DNA from: Streptomyces sp. LUP30
GTDB taxonomy: Bacteria; Actinomycetota; Actinomycetes; Streptomycetales; Streptomycetaceae
DNA length: 64,000 nucleotides
Direction: 5' to 3'
Assembly: GCF_001746365.1 (NCBI RefSeq)
Contig: NZ_MJAJ01000006.1
Location: forward strand, 124,001-188,000
The notes below the pieces were generated by a model, which saw only the letters and a program-made list of their open reading frames with translations, searched no databases and had not been told where the DNA came from. A program made the position numbers and the translations under genes. Below are positions 54,795-62,759 of this stretch, piece by piece; the stretch's first letter is position 1; each line of letters begins with the position of its first letter.

Positions 54795-55846
54795 GACGCC
54801 CCTGCCGAGGACTCCCGCGACGGCTCCCGGTAGTGGTGGTAGGCGTGATGCGCGGCGAAGCCCATCCCGGCGTACAGCGTCCGCGCGCCCGTGTTCTCCT
54901 CCTCCACCTGCAGCCAGGCCGCCGAGGCTCCCTCCGCCAGCGCCTGCCGGGCCAGCGCGGCCATCACGGTCGTGGCGAGGCCCTCGCGCCGCCGCGCCGG
55001 ATCGACCTCGACGGCGGCGAACCCGGCCCACCGCCCGTCCACGACGCACCGCCCGATCGCGGTCGGCGGCCCGCCGTCCGGTCCGGGCACGGACGCGAAC
55101 CACACCGACGGCCCGTCCCCGCTCCCGGCTCCGCCCGAGCCGGGAGACCCGCCGCCCAGCACCTTGAGGGCCGCCTCGCCGACCCCCTTGCGCTGATACC
55201 GCGCCAGCCACGCCCGGTCGGCCTCCCGGGCCAGCACCACGCCCGTGGCCTCCGCCCGGTCGGCGACCGGCGCCAGCGCCCCGATCCACAGCTGAGCCGT
55301 CACCTCACGCACCCAGCCGCGCTCCTCCAGCCGGGCGCTCAGCAGCTCCTCCGCGCCCTCGGCCCCCGTCGCCGTCTGCACATAGGCGGGCAGCCCGCGC
55401 CGGCCGTACCAGCCCCGTACGACGTCCAGGGCCGCGTCGAGCGGCATCCCGGGGTCGCCGAGCGGCAGCACCGAGTTGGCCCGGCGGGTGAAGCCCGCGG
55501 CGGCCCGCAGCTCCCATGCGCCGAGCCGCTCGCTCTCCACGGGACGCCACGCCCGCGCGGCGACCCGGGCGAGCTCCGCGTAGGAGGCGGCGGGCCCGCG
55601 CCGGCGGGCGGGGGCGGGCGGCACGACCTTCCCCGCGACCAGCGAGGAGACGTCAACACGGACGCTTTCGCCGCTCTTCCGTGTGATCACGAGCACATCG
55701 TCGTCCCATGATGTGAGAACACCTACCGTGTCGGTGAATTTGTCCCCCATGGACGCGGCACCGCTCAAGCACCGGACGGAGACACGTTTGCCCACGTCAG
55801 CGGCGGTGATACGGACCTCCATGCGTCCGGCGGCCGAGATTTCCAC
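54791..55846 (-). CDS. GNAT-family N-acetyltransferase with N-terminal SH3-like domain
   Basis: 351 residues if started at GTG 55846, where AGGAGGGG is ~12 nt upstream; ATG 55822 (MEVRITAADVG) would be 343 residues. The first ~70 residues form a small beta domain (GKRVSVRCLSG, GVLTSWDDDVLVITRKSG, RVDVSSLVAGK). The GNAT fold has its acetyl-CoA loop near the end: AAVEVDPARRREGLATTVM (R-x-x-G-x-A), then LQVEEENTGARTLYAGMGF. Substrate unknown. A TAGTAT -10 box lies at 55891-55896, about 45 nt before the start. First gene of a two-gene operon. Confidence 0.85.
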   Translation of the reverse strand: MEISAAGRMEVRITAADVGKRVSVRCLSGAASMGDKFTDTVGVLTSWDDDVLVITRKSGESVRVDVSSLVAGKVVPPAPARRRGPAASYAELARVAARAWRPVESERLGAWELRAAAGFTRRANSVLPLGDPGMPLDAALDVVRGWYGRRGLPAYVQTATGAEGAEELLSARLEERGWVREVTAQLWIGALAPVADRAEATGVVLAREADRAWLARYQRKGVGEAALKVLGGGSPGSGGAGSGDGPSVWFASVPGPDGGPPTAIGRCVVDGRWAGFAAVEVDPARRREGLATTVMAALARQALAEGASAAWLQVEEENTGARTLYAGMGFAAHHAYHHYREPSRESSAGAS

Positions 55847-55890
55847 AGGTCGGTTCACCCCTCCTGTTCGGATCATGCCCAAGAACGGAG

Positions 55891-55896
55891 ATACTA
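55891..55896 (-). promoter_or_regulatory. -10 box TAGTAT of the GNAT operon
   Basis: Minus-strand TAGTAT, one base from TATAAT-like TANNNT. A transcript start near 55884 would leave a leader holding AGGAGGGG. This argues against TTG 55882 as the start. Confidence 0.45.
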
Positions 55897-55986
55897 GGGG
55901 CGGGCATCGACGACGCCGCGCTCCCGCGCGCCAGGCGGCGGAGCCTGAGGAGGCCCGCCGGCGCCCTATCGAGGAGGAACGACAGC

Positions 55987-56310
55987 GTGACCTACGTCAT
56001 CGCGCAGCCTTGTGTCGACGTGAAGGACAAGGCCTGCATCGAAGAGTGCCCGGTCGACTGCATCTACGAGGGCCAGCGGTCCTTGTACATCCACCCGGAC
56101 GAATGCGTCGACTGCGGTGCCTGTGAGCCGGTCTGCCCGGTCGAGGCGATCTTCTACGAGGACGACACTCCGGAGGAGTGGAAGGACTACTACAAGGCGA
56201 ACGTCGAGTTCTTCGACGACCTCGGCTCGCCCGGCGGCGCCAGCAAGCTGGGTCTGATCGAGCGCGACCACCCCTTCGTCGCCGCGCTGCCGCCGCAGGC
56301 GGCCGAGTAA
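55987..56310 (+). CDS. fdxA: 7Fe ferredoxin (3Fe-4S/4Fe-4S)
   Basis: 107 residues from GTG 55987, after GGAGGA. Cluster ligands: CVDVKDKACIEECPVDC for the [3Fe-4S] half and CVDCGACEPVCP for the [4Fe-4S] half, as in FdxA-type ferredoxins of mycobacteria and Streptomyces. C-terminal helix EEWKDYYKANVEFFDDLG is typical. Electron carrier in the cytosol. The next gene is dapC, 112 bp away, as in mycobacteria (fdxC-dapC). Confidence 0.95.
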   Translation: MTYVIAQPCVDVKDKACIEECPVDCIYEGQRSLYIHPDECVDCGACEPVCPVEAIFYEDDTPEEWKDYYKANVEFFDDLGSPGGASKLGLIERDHPFVAALPPQAAE

Positions 56311-56339
56311 TCCGCAGCAGCGGCCCGCACTCCGTGCCG

Positions 56340-56388
56340 CCTCGGTCCCGTACGGCCTGATCGCGCCGATCGCCGTACGGGACCGAGG
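56340..56388 (+). terminator. Large hairpin between fdxA and dapC
   Basis: A 17-bp perfect stem, CCTCGGTCCCGTACGGC (56340-56356) with 56372-56388. Inside it a second 5-bp stem GATCG/CGATC encloses CGC. 30 bp after fdxA and 34 bp before the dapC start. It probably ends fdxA mRNA, with read-through or a new promoter for dapC. Confidence 0.75.
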
Positions 56389-56422
56389 CGTTTGCCGTCC
56401 GTACGAAAGTGAGCCAGTCACC

Positions 56423-57517
56423 GTGTCCTCCGCAGTCTCCGACCGTCTTCCCACCTTCCCCTGGGACAAGCTGGAGCCGTACAAGAAGACGGCCGCAGCG
56501 CACCCGGACGGCATCGTCGACCTCTCCGTCGGCACCCCGGTCGACCCGGTTCCCGACCTGATCCAGAAGGCCCTGATCGACGCTGCGGACTCGCCGGGCT
56601 ACCCGACCGTCTGGGGCACCCCGGCCCTGCGGGACGCGATCACCGGCTGGGTGGAGCGCCGTCTGGGCGCCCGCGAGGTCACCCACCGCCATGTCCTGCC
56701 GATCGTCGGCTCCAAGGAGCTGGTGGCCTGGCTCCCGACCCAGCTCGGGCTCGGCCCCGGCGACCGGGTGGCCTTCCCGCGGCTGGCCTACCCGACGTAC
56801 GAGGTGGGCGCACGGCTGGCCCGCGCGCGGTACGAGGTCTACGACGACCCCACGACCCTGGACCCGACCGACCTCAGGCTGCTCTGGCTGAACTCGCCGT
56901 CCAACCCCACGGGACGGGTCCTGTCCAAGGCGGAGCTGACCTCGATCGTCGCCTGGGCGAGGCGTCACGGGGTGCTGGTCTTCTCCGACGAGTGCTACCT
57001 GGAGCTGGGCTGGGAGGCGGACCCGGTCTCGGTCCTCCACCCGGACGTCAACGGCGGCTCGTACGAGGGCGTCGTCGCGGTGCACTCGCTCTCCAAGCGA
57101 TCGAACCTGGCCGGCTACCGGGCGGCCTTCCTGGCGGGCGACCCGGCCGTCCTCGGGCCCCTGCTGGAGATCCGCAAGCACGGCGGCATGATGACCTCGG
57201 CGCCCACCCAGGCGGCGGTCGTGGCGGCCCTCGGCGACGACGTCCACGTCCGCGAGCAGCGCGAACGCTACGCGGCCCGCCGCACCCTGCTGCGCGACGC
57301 ACTGCTGTCCCACGGCTTCCGCATCGAGCACAGCGAGGCCAGCCTGTACCTCTGGGCGACGCGGGACGAGTCCTGCTGGACCACGGTCGCCGACCTGGCC
57401 GCCCGGGGCATCCTGGTGGCCCCCGGCGACTTCTACGGCGAGGCGGGCGAGCGGTTCGTGCGCGTGGCCCTCACGGCGACGGACGAGCGGGTGCGAGCGG
57501 CCGTGGAGCGCCTGTAG
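56423..57517 (+). CDS. dapC: Succinyldiaminopimelate aminotransferase DapC
   Basis: 364 residues from GTG 56423. PLP-dependent class I aminotransferase: WGTPALRDAI, NSPSNPTGRVLSKAEL, SDECYLELGW, the lysine that binds PLP in SLSKRSNLAGYR, and the phosphate-binding end ERFVRVAL. It converts N-succinyl-2-amino-6-ketopimelate to succinyl-diaminopimelate with glutamate, in the succinylase branch of lysine/DAP synthesis. dapE, the next step, is 2 kb downstream. Terminated by the hairpin at 57532. Confidence 0.94.
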   Translation: MSSAVSDRLPTFPWDKLEPYKKTAAAHPDGIVDLSVGTPVDPVPDLIQKALIDAADSPGYPTVWGTPALRDAITGWVERRLGAREVTHRHVLPIVGSKELVAWLPTQLGLGPGDRVAFPRLAYPTYEVGARLARARYEVYDDPTTLDPTDLRLLWLNSPSNPTGRVLSKAELTSIVAWARRHGVLVFSDECYLELGWEADPVSVLHPDVNGGSYEGVVAVHSLSKRSNLAGYRAAFLAGDPAVLGPLLEIRKHGGMMTSAPTQAAVVAALGDDVHVREQRERYAARRTLLRDALLSHGFRIEHSEASLYLWATRDESCWTTVADLAARGILVAPGDFYGEAGERFVRVALTATDERVRAAVERL

Positions 57518-57531
57518 CCGTTTCCCGCGAA

Positions 57532-57569
57532 GCGACGGGGCCCGGGGGCGAACCCCCGGGCCCCGTCGC
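57532..57569. terminator. Bidirectional terminator, 17-bp perfect stem, CGAA loop
   Basis: GCGACGGGGCCCGGGGG (57532-57548) pairs with 57553-57569 across CGAA. It lies between the convergent ends of dapC (57517) and the secreted protein gene (57593). Confidence 0.9.
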
Positions 57570-57592
57570 AGCTCACGCGGTCGGGCCGGGCA

Positions 57593-58042
57593 CTAGCCGA
57601 GCGGCAGGCTCTTCACCGGCAGCGTCTGCGCGCCGGGCAGCCCGCCCTTGGTGAGGGAGTCGGTCGGCAGCCCGCCCTTCGTGGCGGTCGACGCGGTGTC
57701 CCCGAGGAGGTCCCCGGCGGAGCCCGCCGCCTCGCCGGCCGTCTTCTGCGCCGCCGGCGCCGCCTTCTGCACGGCCTTGCCGCCGGTCTTGCCCGCGGCC
57801 GGGACCGCCTTCTGCACGGTCTTGCCGCCGGCCTCACCCGCGAGTCCGGTCACGTTCTGCGCCGCGCCGTCGACCGTGTTGCCGACGCTCGCCCCGTCCA
57901 GGGCGGTCAGCCCGCCGAGGTTCGGAGCGGCGGGAAGGCTGGGGGCCGCACTGGCGGAGCCGGCCACACCGACCCCGGCGGCCGCTCCTGCAGCGACGAG
58001 CAGCGCGGCACGGGCGATCCGGCGGGTCAGGGGGAGAGACAT
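57593..58042 (-). CDS. Small secreted repeat-rich protein
   Basis: 149 residues from ATG 58042 (MSLPLTRRIARAALLVA), with GAAGGAGC upstream; the frame extension to 58174 is noise. Sec signal peptide (AAGVGVAGSASA|A). The mature part has almost only small residues and three near-repeats of the type GGKTVQKAVPAAGKTGGKAVQKAAPAAQKTAGEAAG (positions ~80-115). No cysteine. Similar proteins in Streptomyces carry misleading names; I recognise no function. Could be a surface or spore-coat component (guess). Upstream region contains CTGTCTGTCTGTC repeats. Confidence 0.7.
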   Translation of the reverse strand: MSLPLTRRIARAALLVAAGAAAGVGVAGSASAAPSLPAAPNLGGLTALDGASVGNTVDGAAQNVTGLAGEAGGKTVQKAVPAAGKTGGKAVQKAAPAAQKTAGEAAGSAGDLLGDTASTATKGGLPTDSLTKGGLPGAQTLPVKSLPLG

Positions 58043-58354
58043 GATGCTCCTTCGACGGGAGAGAACAAGGACTGTCTGTGACTGCTGTGACTGTCTGTCT
58101 GTCCGGGCCCGGACGCAGTGACTACCGCTCGGAGCCCGCGAAGGTTGCGCACGGCCGACGTAAAGAGTTGGCAATGCGTCGCATTATCGGCTGCGGATAA
58201 AAACGGGCAAAGACCGCCCGATGTGAAAGTCCGCCAAACCGGTGCGGCCCTTTGTCCTCAAGGGATTCCCGGCCTGCGGGGGTGACGGCGCGAAAACCTG
58301 AGCACCCGGCCGTACGAACCCCCCGCACACGACCCGGACGGGTGAAGACCCGTA
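58043..58354. other. Intergenic region, promoter of the secreted protein gene
   Basis: 312 bp. Around 58160-58220 it is AT-rich for this genome (e.g. CGGATAAAAACGGG, GTAAAGAGTTGGC), so a minus-strand promoter with a leader of up to 150 nt is likely. A GACAGACAGACAG/CACAGCAGTCACAG repeat lies in the leader. No ORF supported. Confidence 0.5.
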
Positions 58355-59371
58355 CTACTGCTCGGTGACGATCCGCACGCTGTCCGCCCCGCCGCCCGCC
58401 GCCGAACCCCCGGCGGCCTCCGCGCTGGTGGAACCGGTCGCCCGCCACCGGCTGTCGGTGTTCCCGGAGACCCACTCCCGGCCCGCGTACGCGACGCGCT
58501 CGATCCGCAGCGCCGAGGCGTTGGCCACCGCCCAGTGGGCCAGCTGCCAACCGCGCTCGCCGACGCTGCGCCCGCCCGCGGTGGTGTCCTCGGACACGGG
58601 CAGCGTCAGGACCCGCCCGGAGGTCTCGGCGAGGGGGACCCCGGCGGCGGCCGACGAGGTCTTCCGCGCGCCCGCGCCCGCGCCGGTCTGCGAGCCGGTC
58701 TTCGCGCCCTCCTGCCGCAGCGTGCCGCGCCCGAAGTCACGGGTCAACGCCGCCCGCACCGCCGCCGGTCCGGTGGCCGCCGTGGCCCGCGAGCGGCCGT
58801 CACAGGTGAGCGTCGCCGCCGAGGTCCCGGTCAGCGCGGCGGCCAGCAGCACGGCGTCCTGCTCGTGCTTGGCGTACGCCTCCGGGTACCCGCTGCGCTG
58901 CACGCGCTGCGCGGCGACCGTCAGCGGGAGCTCGGCGTAGTCGTGGACCTTGGCGAGGTGCTTGTAGAAGACGTCCGCCGCGTACGCCGGGTCCGTGACC
59001 TGCTGCTCGGTGCCCCAGCCCTGCGAGGGCCGCTGCTGGAACAGGCCGAGCGAGTCACGGTCGCCATGGGCGAGGTTGCGCAGACCCGACTCCTGGATTG
59101 CGGTCGCGAGAGCGATGGCCACGGCCCGCTCGGGCATGGCCCGGTCGGTGCCGACGGCGGCGATCGTGGCCGCGTTCACCGCCTGCTCCGGCGAGAACTC
59201 GTACGTCGCCCCGCCGGCGTCGCCGGAGACGACCCGGCAGCCGGGATCTCCCGTCCCGCCGGAGACGTACTGGACCACGGCGTAACCCGCGACGGCGGAC
59301 AGGACCACGCAGGCCGCCCCGAAACGGAGGAGGCGGCCGCGGCGCTTGGGGGAAGGCGACGGCTCTGGCAC
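58355..59371 (-). CDS. Membrane-anchored lytic-transglycosylase-like protein
   Basis: 338 residues from GTG 59371 (VPEPSPSPKRRG). TACCTT stands 6 nt upstream and no ribosome site is seen, so leaderless is possible. One N-terminal helix (LLRFGAACVVLSAVAGYAVV). Residues ~75-185 look like a lysozyme/SLT fold: AIALATAIQESGLRN with the likely catalytic Glu, then RDSLGLFQQRPSQGWGT and AADVFYKHL. The C-terminal half (~220-338) is Ala/Gly/Ser/Thr-rich. Muralytic activity is plausible for such Streptomyces proteins but not proven. Divergent from dapE with a 94-bp gap. Confidence 0.75.
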   Translation of the reverse strand: MPEPSPSPKRRGRLLRFGAACVVLSAVAGYAVVQYVSGGTGDPGCRVVSGDAGGATYEFSPEQAVNAATIAAVGTDRAMPERAVAIALATAIQESGLRNLAHGDRDSLGLFQQRPSQGWGTEQQVTDPAYAADVFYKHLAKVHDYAELPLTVAAQRVQRSGYPEAYAKHEQDAVLLAAALTGTSAATLTCDGRSRATAATGPAAVRAALTRDFGRGTLRQEGAKTGSQTGAGAGARKTSSAAAGVPLAETSGRVLTLPVSEDTTAGGRSVGERGWQLAHWAVANASALRIERVAYAGREWVSGNTDSRWRATGSTSAEAAGGSAAGGGADSVRIVTEQ

Positions 59372-59452
59372 GCGTACAAGGTACTGGAGAGTACGCAGGA
59401 GCAGGAGGGGTGTGCGCACGGGCGGGGAAGAGGGGGCGCTCGACAGGCGCGT

Positions 59453-59458
59453 TAGGGT
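59453..59458 (+). promoter_or_regulatory. -10 box TAGGGT of leaderless dapE
   Basis: TAGGGT, 7 nt, then ATG 59466; no Shine-Dalgarno. Identical hexamer and spacing to mshB. Confidence 0.5.
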
Positions 59459-59465
59459 CGACCGC

Positions 59466-60545
59466 ATGGCCGACACCCCGCTTGACCTCACCCTGGACGC
59501 CGCGGCGCTCACCGCGTGGCTCGTCGACTTCCGTTCGGAGAGCGGCGACGAGAAGCCGCTCGCGGACGCGATCGAGACCGCACTGCGCGCACTTCCCCAC
59601 CTGACGGTGGACCGCCACGGCAACAACGTGATCGCCCGCACGAACCTGGGCCGCGCGGAGCGCGTCGTCCTGGCCGGCCACATCGACACCGTGCCGATCG
59701 CCGACAACGTCCCGTCGAGGCTGGACGAGGACGGGGTCCTGTGGGGCTGCGGCACCTGTGACATGAAGTCGGGGGTGGCGGTCCAGCTGCGCATCGCGGC
59801 GACGGTACCGGCGCCCAACCGCGACCTGACCTTCGTCTTCTACGACAACGAGGAGGTCGCCGCCCACCTCAACGGCCTCAAGCACGTGGCCGAGGCCCAC
59901 CCCGAGTGGCTGGCCGGCGACTTCGCGGTGCTCCTCGAACCCTCCGACGGGCAGGTCGAGGGCGGCTGCCAGGGCACCCTGCGGGTCCTGCTGAAGACCA
60001 AGGGCGAGCGGGCCCACTCGGCACGCGGCTGGATGGGGTCCAACGCGATCCACGCGGCCGCCCCGATCCTGGCCCGCCTGGCCGCCTACGAGCCGCGCCA
60101 CCCCGTCATCGACGGACTGGAGTACCGCGAGGGCCTCAACGCGGTCGGCGTCACGGGCGGCGTCGCCGGCAACGTCATCCCCGACGAGTGCGTGGTCACC
60201 GTCAACTTCCGCTACGCGCCCGACCGCAGCGAGGAGGAGGCCGTCGCCCACGTCCGCGACGTGTTCGCCGACTGCGCGGTGGCGGAGTTCGTGGTCGACG
60301 ACCACAGCCCCGCCGCGCTGCCCGGCCTCTCCCACCCCGCGGCCGCCGCCTTCATCGAGGCGGTCGGCGGAACCCCCCTGCCCAAGTACGGCTGGACGGA
60401 CGTCAGCCGCTTCTCCGCACTGGGCGTGCCCGCCGTCAACTACGGCCCCGGCAACCCGCACTTGGCGCACAAGCGGGACGAACGCGTGGAGACGGCCAAG
60501 ATCCTGGCCGGCGAGGAGCGGCTGAGGGCCTGGCTCACCGCCTGA
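59466..60545 (+). CDS. dapE: Succinyl-diaminopimelate desuccinylase DapE
   Basis: 359 residues from ATG 59466 (MADTPLDLTLDAAAL). M20 zinc peptidase fold: VVLAGHIDTVP (His), CGTCDMKSGVAV (Asp, metal bridge), FYDNEEV (catalytic Glu), LLEPSDGQVEGGCQG, and the last metal ligand in NPHLAHKRDE. It releases succinate to give LL-diaminopimelate for lysine and peptidoglycan. The actinobacterial DapE group is separate from the proteobacterial one but has the same ligands. Predicted leaderless. Confidence 0.94.
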   Translation: MADTPLDLTLDAAALTAWLVDFRSESGDEKPLADAIETALRALPHLTVDRHGNNVIARTNLGRAERVVLAGHIDTVPIADNVPSRLDEDGVLWGCGTCDMKSGVAVQLRIAATVPAPNRDLTFVFYDNEEVAAHLNGLKHVAEAHPEWLAGDFAVLLEPSDGQVEGGCQGTLRVLLKTKGERAHSARGWMGSNAIHAAAPILARLAAYEPRHPVIDGLEYREGLNAVGVTGGVAGNVIPDECVVTVNFRYAPDRSEEEAVAHVRDVFADCAVAEFVVDDHSPAALPGLSHPAAAAFIEAVGGTPLPKYGWTDVSRFSALGVPAVNYGPGNPHLAHKRDERVETAKILAGEERLRAWLTA

Positions 60546-60652
60546 GCCGGCGCCGGCCGAGGGCGGTTCGCGGCGGACACGCCGACGTCCCCCGCCCGTA
60601 ACCCGCGTGGATCTACGCTGAGGTGGAACGAACGAAGCGGAGGGAGTTCACC

Positions 60653-61411
60653 ATGCCTACAGGGAACCCCGAGGGAAAGAAGCAGCCACCGGACGAACAG
60701 CGTCTGGGCCCCGTCCTGCGACGCCGGGACCAGGTGCAGGCGAGCACGACGGACCAGCGGCTGCTGGACGAACGGGCCCCCTCGGACTGGGTGCACACGG
60801 ACCCCTGGCGAGTGCTGCGGATCCAGTCGGAGTTCATCGAGGGGTTCGGCACCCTCGCCGAACTCCCCCCGGCGATCAGCGTGTTCGGCTCTGCCCGCAC
60901 ACCGGTCGGCTCCCCGGAGTACGAGGCGGGCGTACGGCTCGGCGGCGCCCTCGTCGACGCCGGCTGGGCCGTGATCACGGGCGGCGGCCCGGGCGCGATG
61001 GAGGCGGCCAACAAGGGCGCGAGCGAGGCGGGCGGCACGTCCGTCGGCCTCGGCATCGAGCTGCCCTTCGAACAGGGGCTCAACCCCTACGTCGACATCG
61101 GCCTGAACTTCCGCTACTTCTTCGTCCGCAAGATGATGTTCGTGAAGTACGCGCAGGGCTTCGTCGTCCTCCCCGGCGGCCTCGGCACCCTGGACGAGCT
61201 CTTCGAGGCCCTCACCCTCGTCCAGACCCAGAAGGTCACCCGCTTCCCCATCGTCCTCTTCGGCACCCAGTACTGGGGCGGTCTGATCGACTGGCTCAAG
61301 AACACCCTGATCGCCCAGGGCAAGGCGGCCGAGAAGGACCTCCTCCTCTTCCACGTCACGGACGACGTGGACGAGGCCGTGGCCCTGGTCTCCAAGGAGG
61401 CCGCCCGCTAG
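60653..61411 (+). CDS. LOG-family (TIGR00730) cytokinin riboside 5'-monophosphate phosphoribohydrolase-like protein
   Basis: 252 residues from ATG 60653, after GGAGGG. Nucleotide-binding Rossmann-like fold: AISVFGSART, TGGGPGAMEAANKGA, and PGGLGTLDELFEALT, the signature PGGxGTxxE of active LOG enzymes. The family cleaves ribose-5-phosphate from (isopentenyl-)adenosine monophosphate or related nucleotides. The longer N-terminal part (~80 residues) is actinobacterial. Position after dapE and before folP is the same as in M. tuberculosis (Rv1205). Its stop lies 3 bp from the convergent folP stop. Confidence 0.9.
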   Translation: MPTGNPEGKKQPPDEQRLGPVLRRRDQVQASTTDQRLLDERAPSDWVHTDPWRVLRIQSEFIEGFGTLAELPPAISVFGSARTPVGSPEYEAGVRLGGALVDAGWAVITGGGPGAMEAANKGASEAGGTSVGLGIELPFEQGLNPYVDIGLNFRYFFVRKMMFVKYAQGFVVLPGGLGTLDELFEALTLVQTQKVTRFPIVLFGTQYWGGLIDWLKNTLIAQGKAAEKDLLLFHVTDDVDEAVALVSKEAAR

Positions 61412-61414
61412 GGC

Positions 61415-62275
61415 CTACGCGAGCCCCCGGCGCGCCACCGCCGGGGGCCGGTGGCCCGCGATCGACGCGACCATGTCGAGCACCTGCCGCGTCTCCGCCA
61501 CCTCGTGCACCCGGTACACCTGCGCCCCGAGCCACGCGGACACCGCGGTCGTGGCCAGCGTGCCGACCACCCGCTCCTTCACCGGCCGGTCCAGCGTCTC
61601 GCCGACGAAGTCCTTGTTGGACAGGGACACCAGCACCGGCCACCCCGTCTCCACCATCTCCCCGAGCCGCCGGGTCGCCTCCAGGCCGTGCCGGGTGTTC
61701 TTGCCGAAGTCGTGCCCCGGATCGATCAGGATCGACTCCCGCGGCACCCCCAGCCCCGCGGCCCGCTCCGCCAGCCCCACCGTCACCCGCAGGATGTCGG
61801 CCATGACGTCGTCGTACGTCACCCGGTGCGGACGCGTCCGCGGCTGCGCGCCGCCCGCGTGCGTGCACACCAGGCCGGCCCCGTGGCGCGCCGCGACCTC
61901 CGCCAGCCGCGGATCCACCCCGCCCCACGCGTCGTTCAGCAGGTCGGCGCCGGCCTCGCAGACCGCCTCCCCGACCTCCGCCCGCCAGGTGTCCACGCTG
62001 ATGACGACGTCCGGGAAGCGCCGCCGCACCTCGGCCACGAAACCGACGGTCCGCCGGGCCTCCTCCTGCGCGGTCACCTCTTCACCGGGCCCGGCCTTCA
62101 CCCCGCCGATGTCGATGACGGCCGCGCCCTCCGCCACCGCCTGCTCCACGCGCGCGAGGGCCGGTTCGTCCCGGAAGGTCGCACCCTGGTCGTAGAAGGA
62201 GTCCGGGGTCCGGTTGACGATCGCCATGATCACCGGCTCGTGCGCGCCGAATTCACGCCTGCCCAGCCTGAGCAT
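61415..62275 (-). CDS. folP: Dihydropteroate-synthase-like protein, FolP2 type
   Basis: 286 residues from ATG 62275, with GGAGAGG upstream. TIM-barrel pterin-binding fold: IMAIVNRTPDSFYDQG, a DHPS signature, then IDIGGVKAGPGEEV, ISVDTWRAEVGEA, LLNDAWGGVDP, LIDPGHDFGKN. In catalytic DHPS (FolP1) the second loop reads DIGGESTRPGA and the sulfonamide-site loop is SRKSFIG. Here they are DIGGVKAGPG and SNKDFVGE, like mycobacterial FolP2, which is not a normal DHPS. It may bind a pterin or act on another substrate. Overlap-free convergence with the LOG gene (3 bp). Confidence 0.85.
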   Translation of the reverse strand: MLRLGRREFGAHEPVIMAIVNRTPDSFYDQGATFRDEPALARVEQAVAEGAAVIDIGGVKAGPGEEVTAQEEARRTVGFVAEVRRRFPDVVISVDTWRAEVGEAVCEAGADLLNDAWGGVDPRLAEVAARHGAGLVCTHAGGAQPRTRPHRVTYDDVMADILRVTVGLAERAAGLGVPRESILIDPGHDFGKNTRHGLEATRRLGEMVETGWPVLVSLSNKDFVGETLDRPVKERVVGTLATTAVSAWLGAQVYRVHEVAETRQVLDMVASIAGHRPPAVARRGLA

Positions 62276-62399
62276 CCCCTGTGACCTCTCCTAGTACGTC
62301 CTGCACTTCCGCCGCCTGCGACCCTAACTGTCGGACCCGCATGGCACGATCGGACCCACACACATCCGCTCCGAGCACACCGAGTGTGGAGACCCACCG

Positions 62400-62759
62400 A
62401 TGGTTATGTTCCTGTTCCTGGTCATCGCGCTCGCCGTCGTGGTCGCCGCGGTGACACTCGCCGTGGTGGGCGGCGGCGAGGGCACCGGCCCGCTGCCGGA
62501 GGTCGCCCCCGAGCGTCTGCACGACCCGCTGCCCGCGGACCGCCCGGTCGACCGTTCCGATGTCGACCGCCTGCGCTTCCCGCTGAGCGCCCGCGGCTAC
62601 CGCATGGCCGACGTCGACGACGCCCTGAACCGTCTCGCCGCCGAACTCGCCGAGCGCGACGCCCGCATCGCCGACCTGGAGTCGGCCCTGGCCGGCGCGC
62701 AGGCCCCGGCCGCGCCCCACGTCTCCATGGAGAAGCAGACCCCCGAGGACCAGCAGTGA
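62400..62759 (+). CDS. DivIVA-domain membrane protein
   Basis: 119 residues from ATG 62400 (MVMFLFLVIALAVVVAA), with GGAG upstream; ATG 62406 possible. One N-terminal membrane helix, then a DivIVA-like motif RFPLSARGYRMADVDDALNR, which in DivIVA/Wag31 binds curved membrane, and a short coiled coil (LAAELAERDARIADLE). Much shorter than real DivIVA (~300 aa). Its stop overlaps the next start as GTGA. Confidence 0.78.
   Translation: MVMFLFLVIALAVVVAAVTLAVVGGGEGTGPLPEVAPERLHDPLPADRPVDRSDVDRLRFPLSARGYRMADVDDALNRLAAELAERDARIADLESALAGAQAPAAPHVSMEKQTPEDQQ

Noticed and set aside
58122..58260. Riboswitch (c-di-AMP ydaO-like) in the leader of the secreted protein
   Set aside because: The region is AT-rich and structured by eye, but I could not match the conserved ydaO core.
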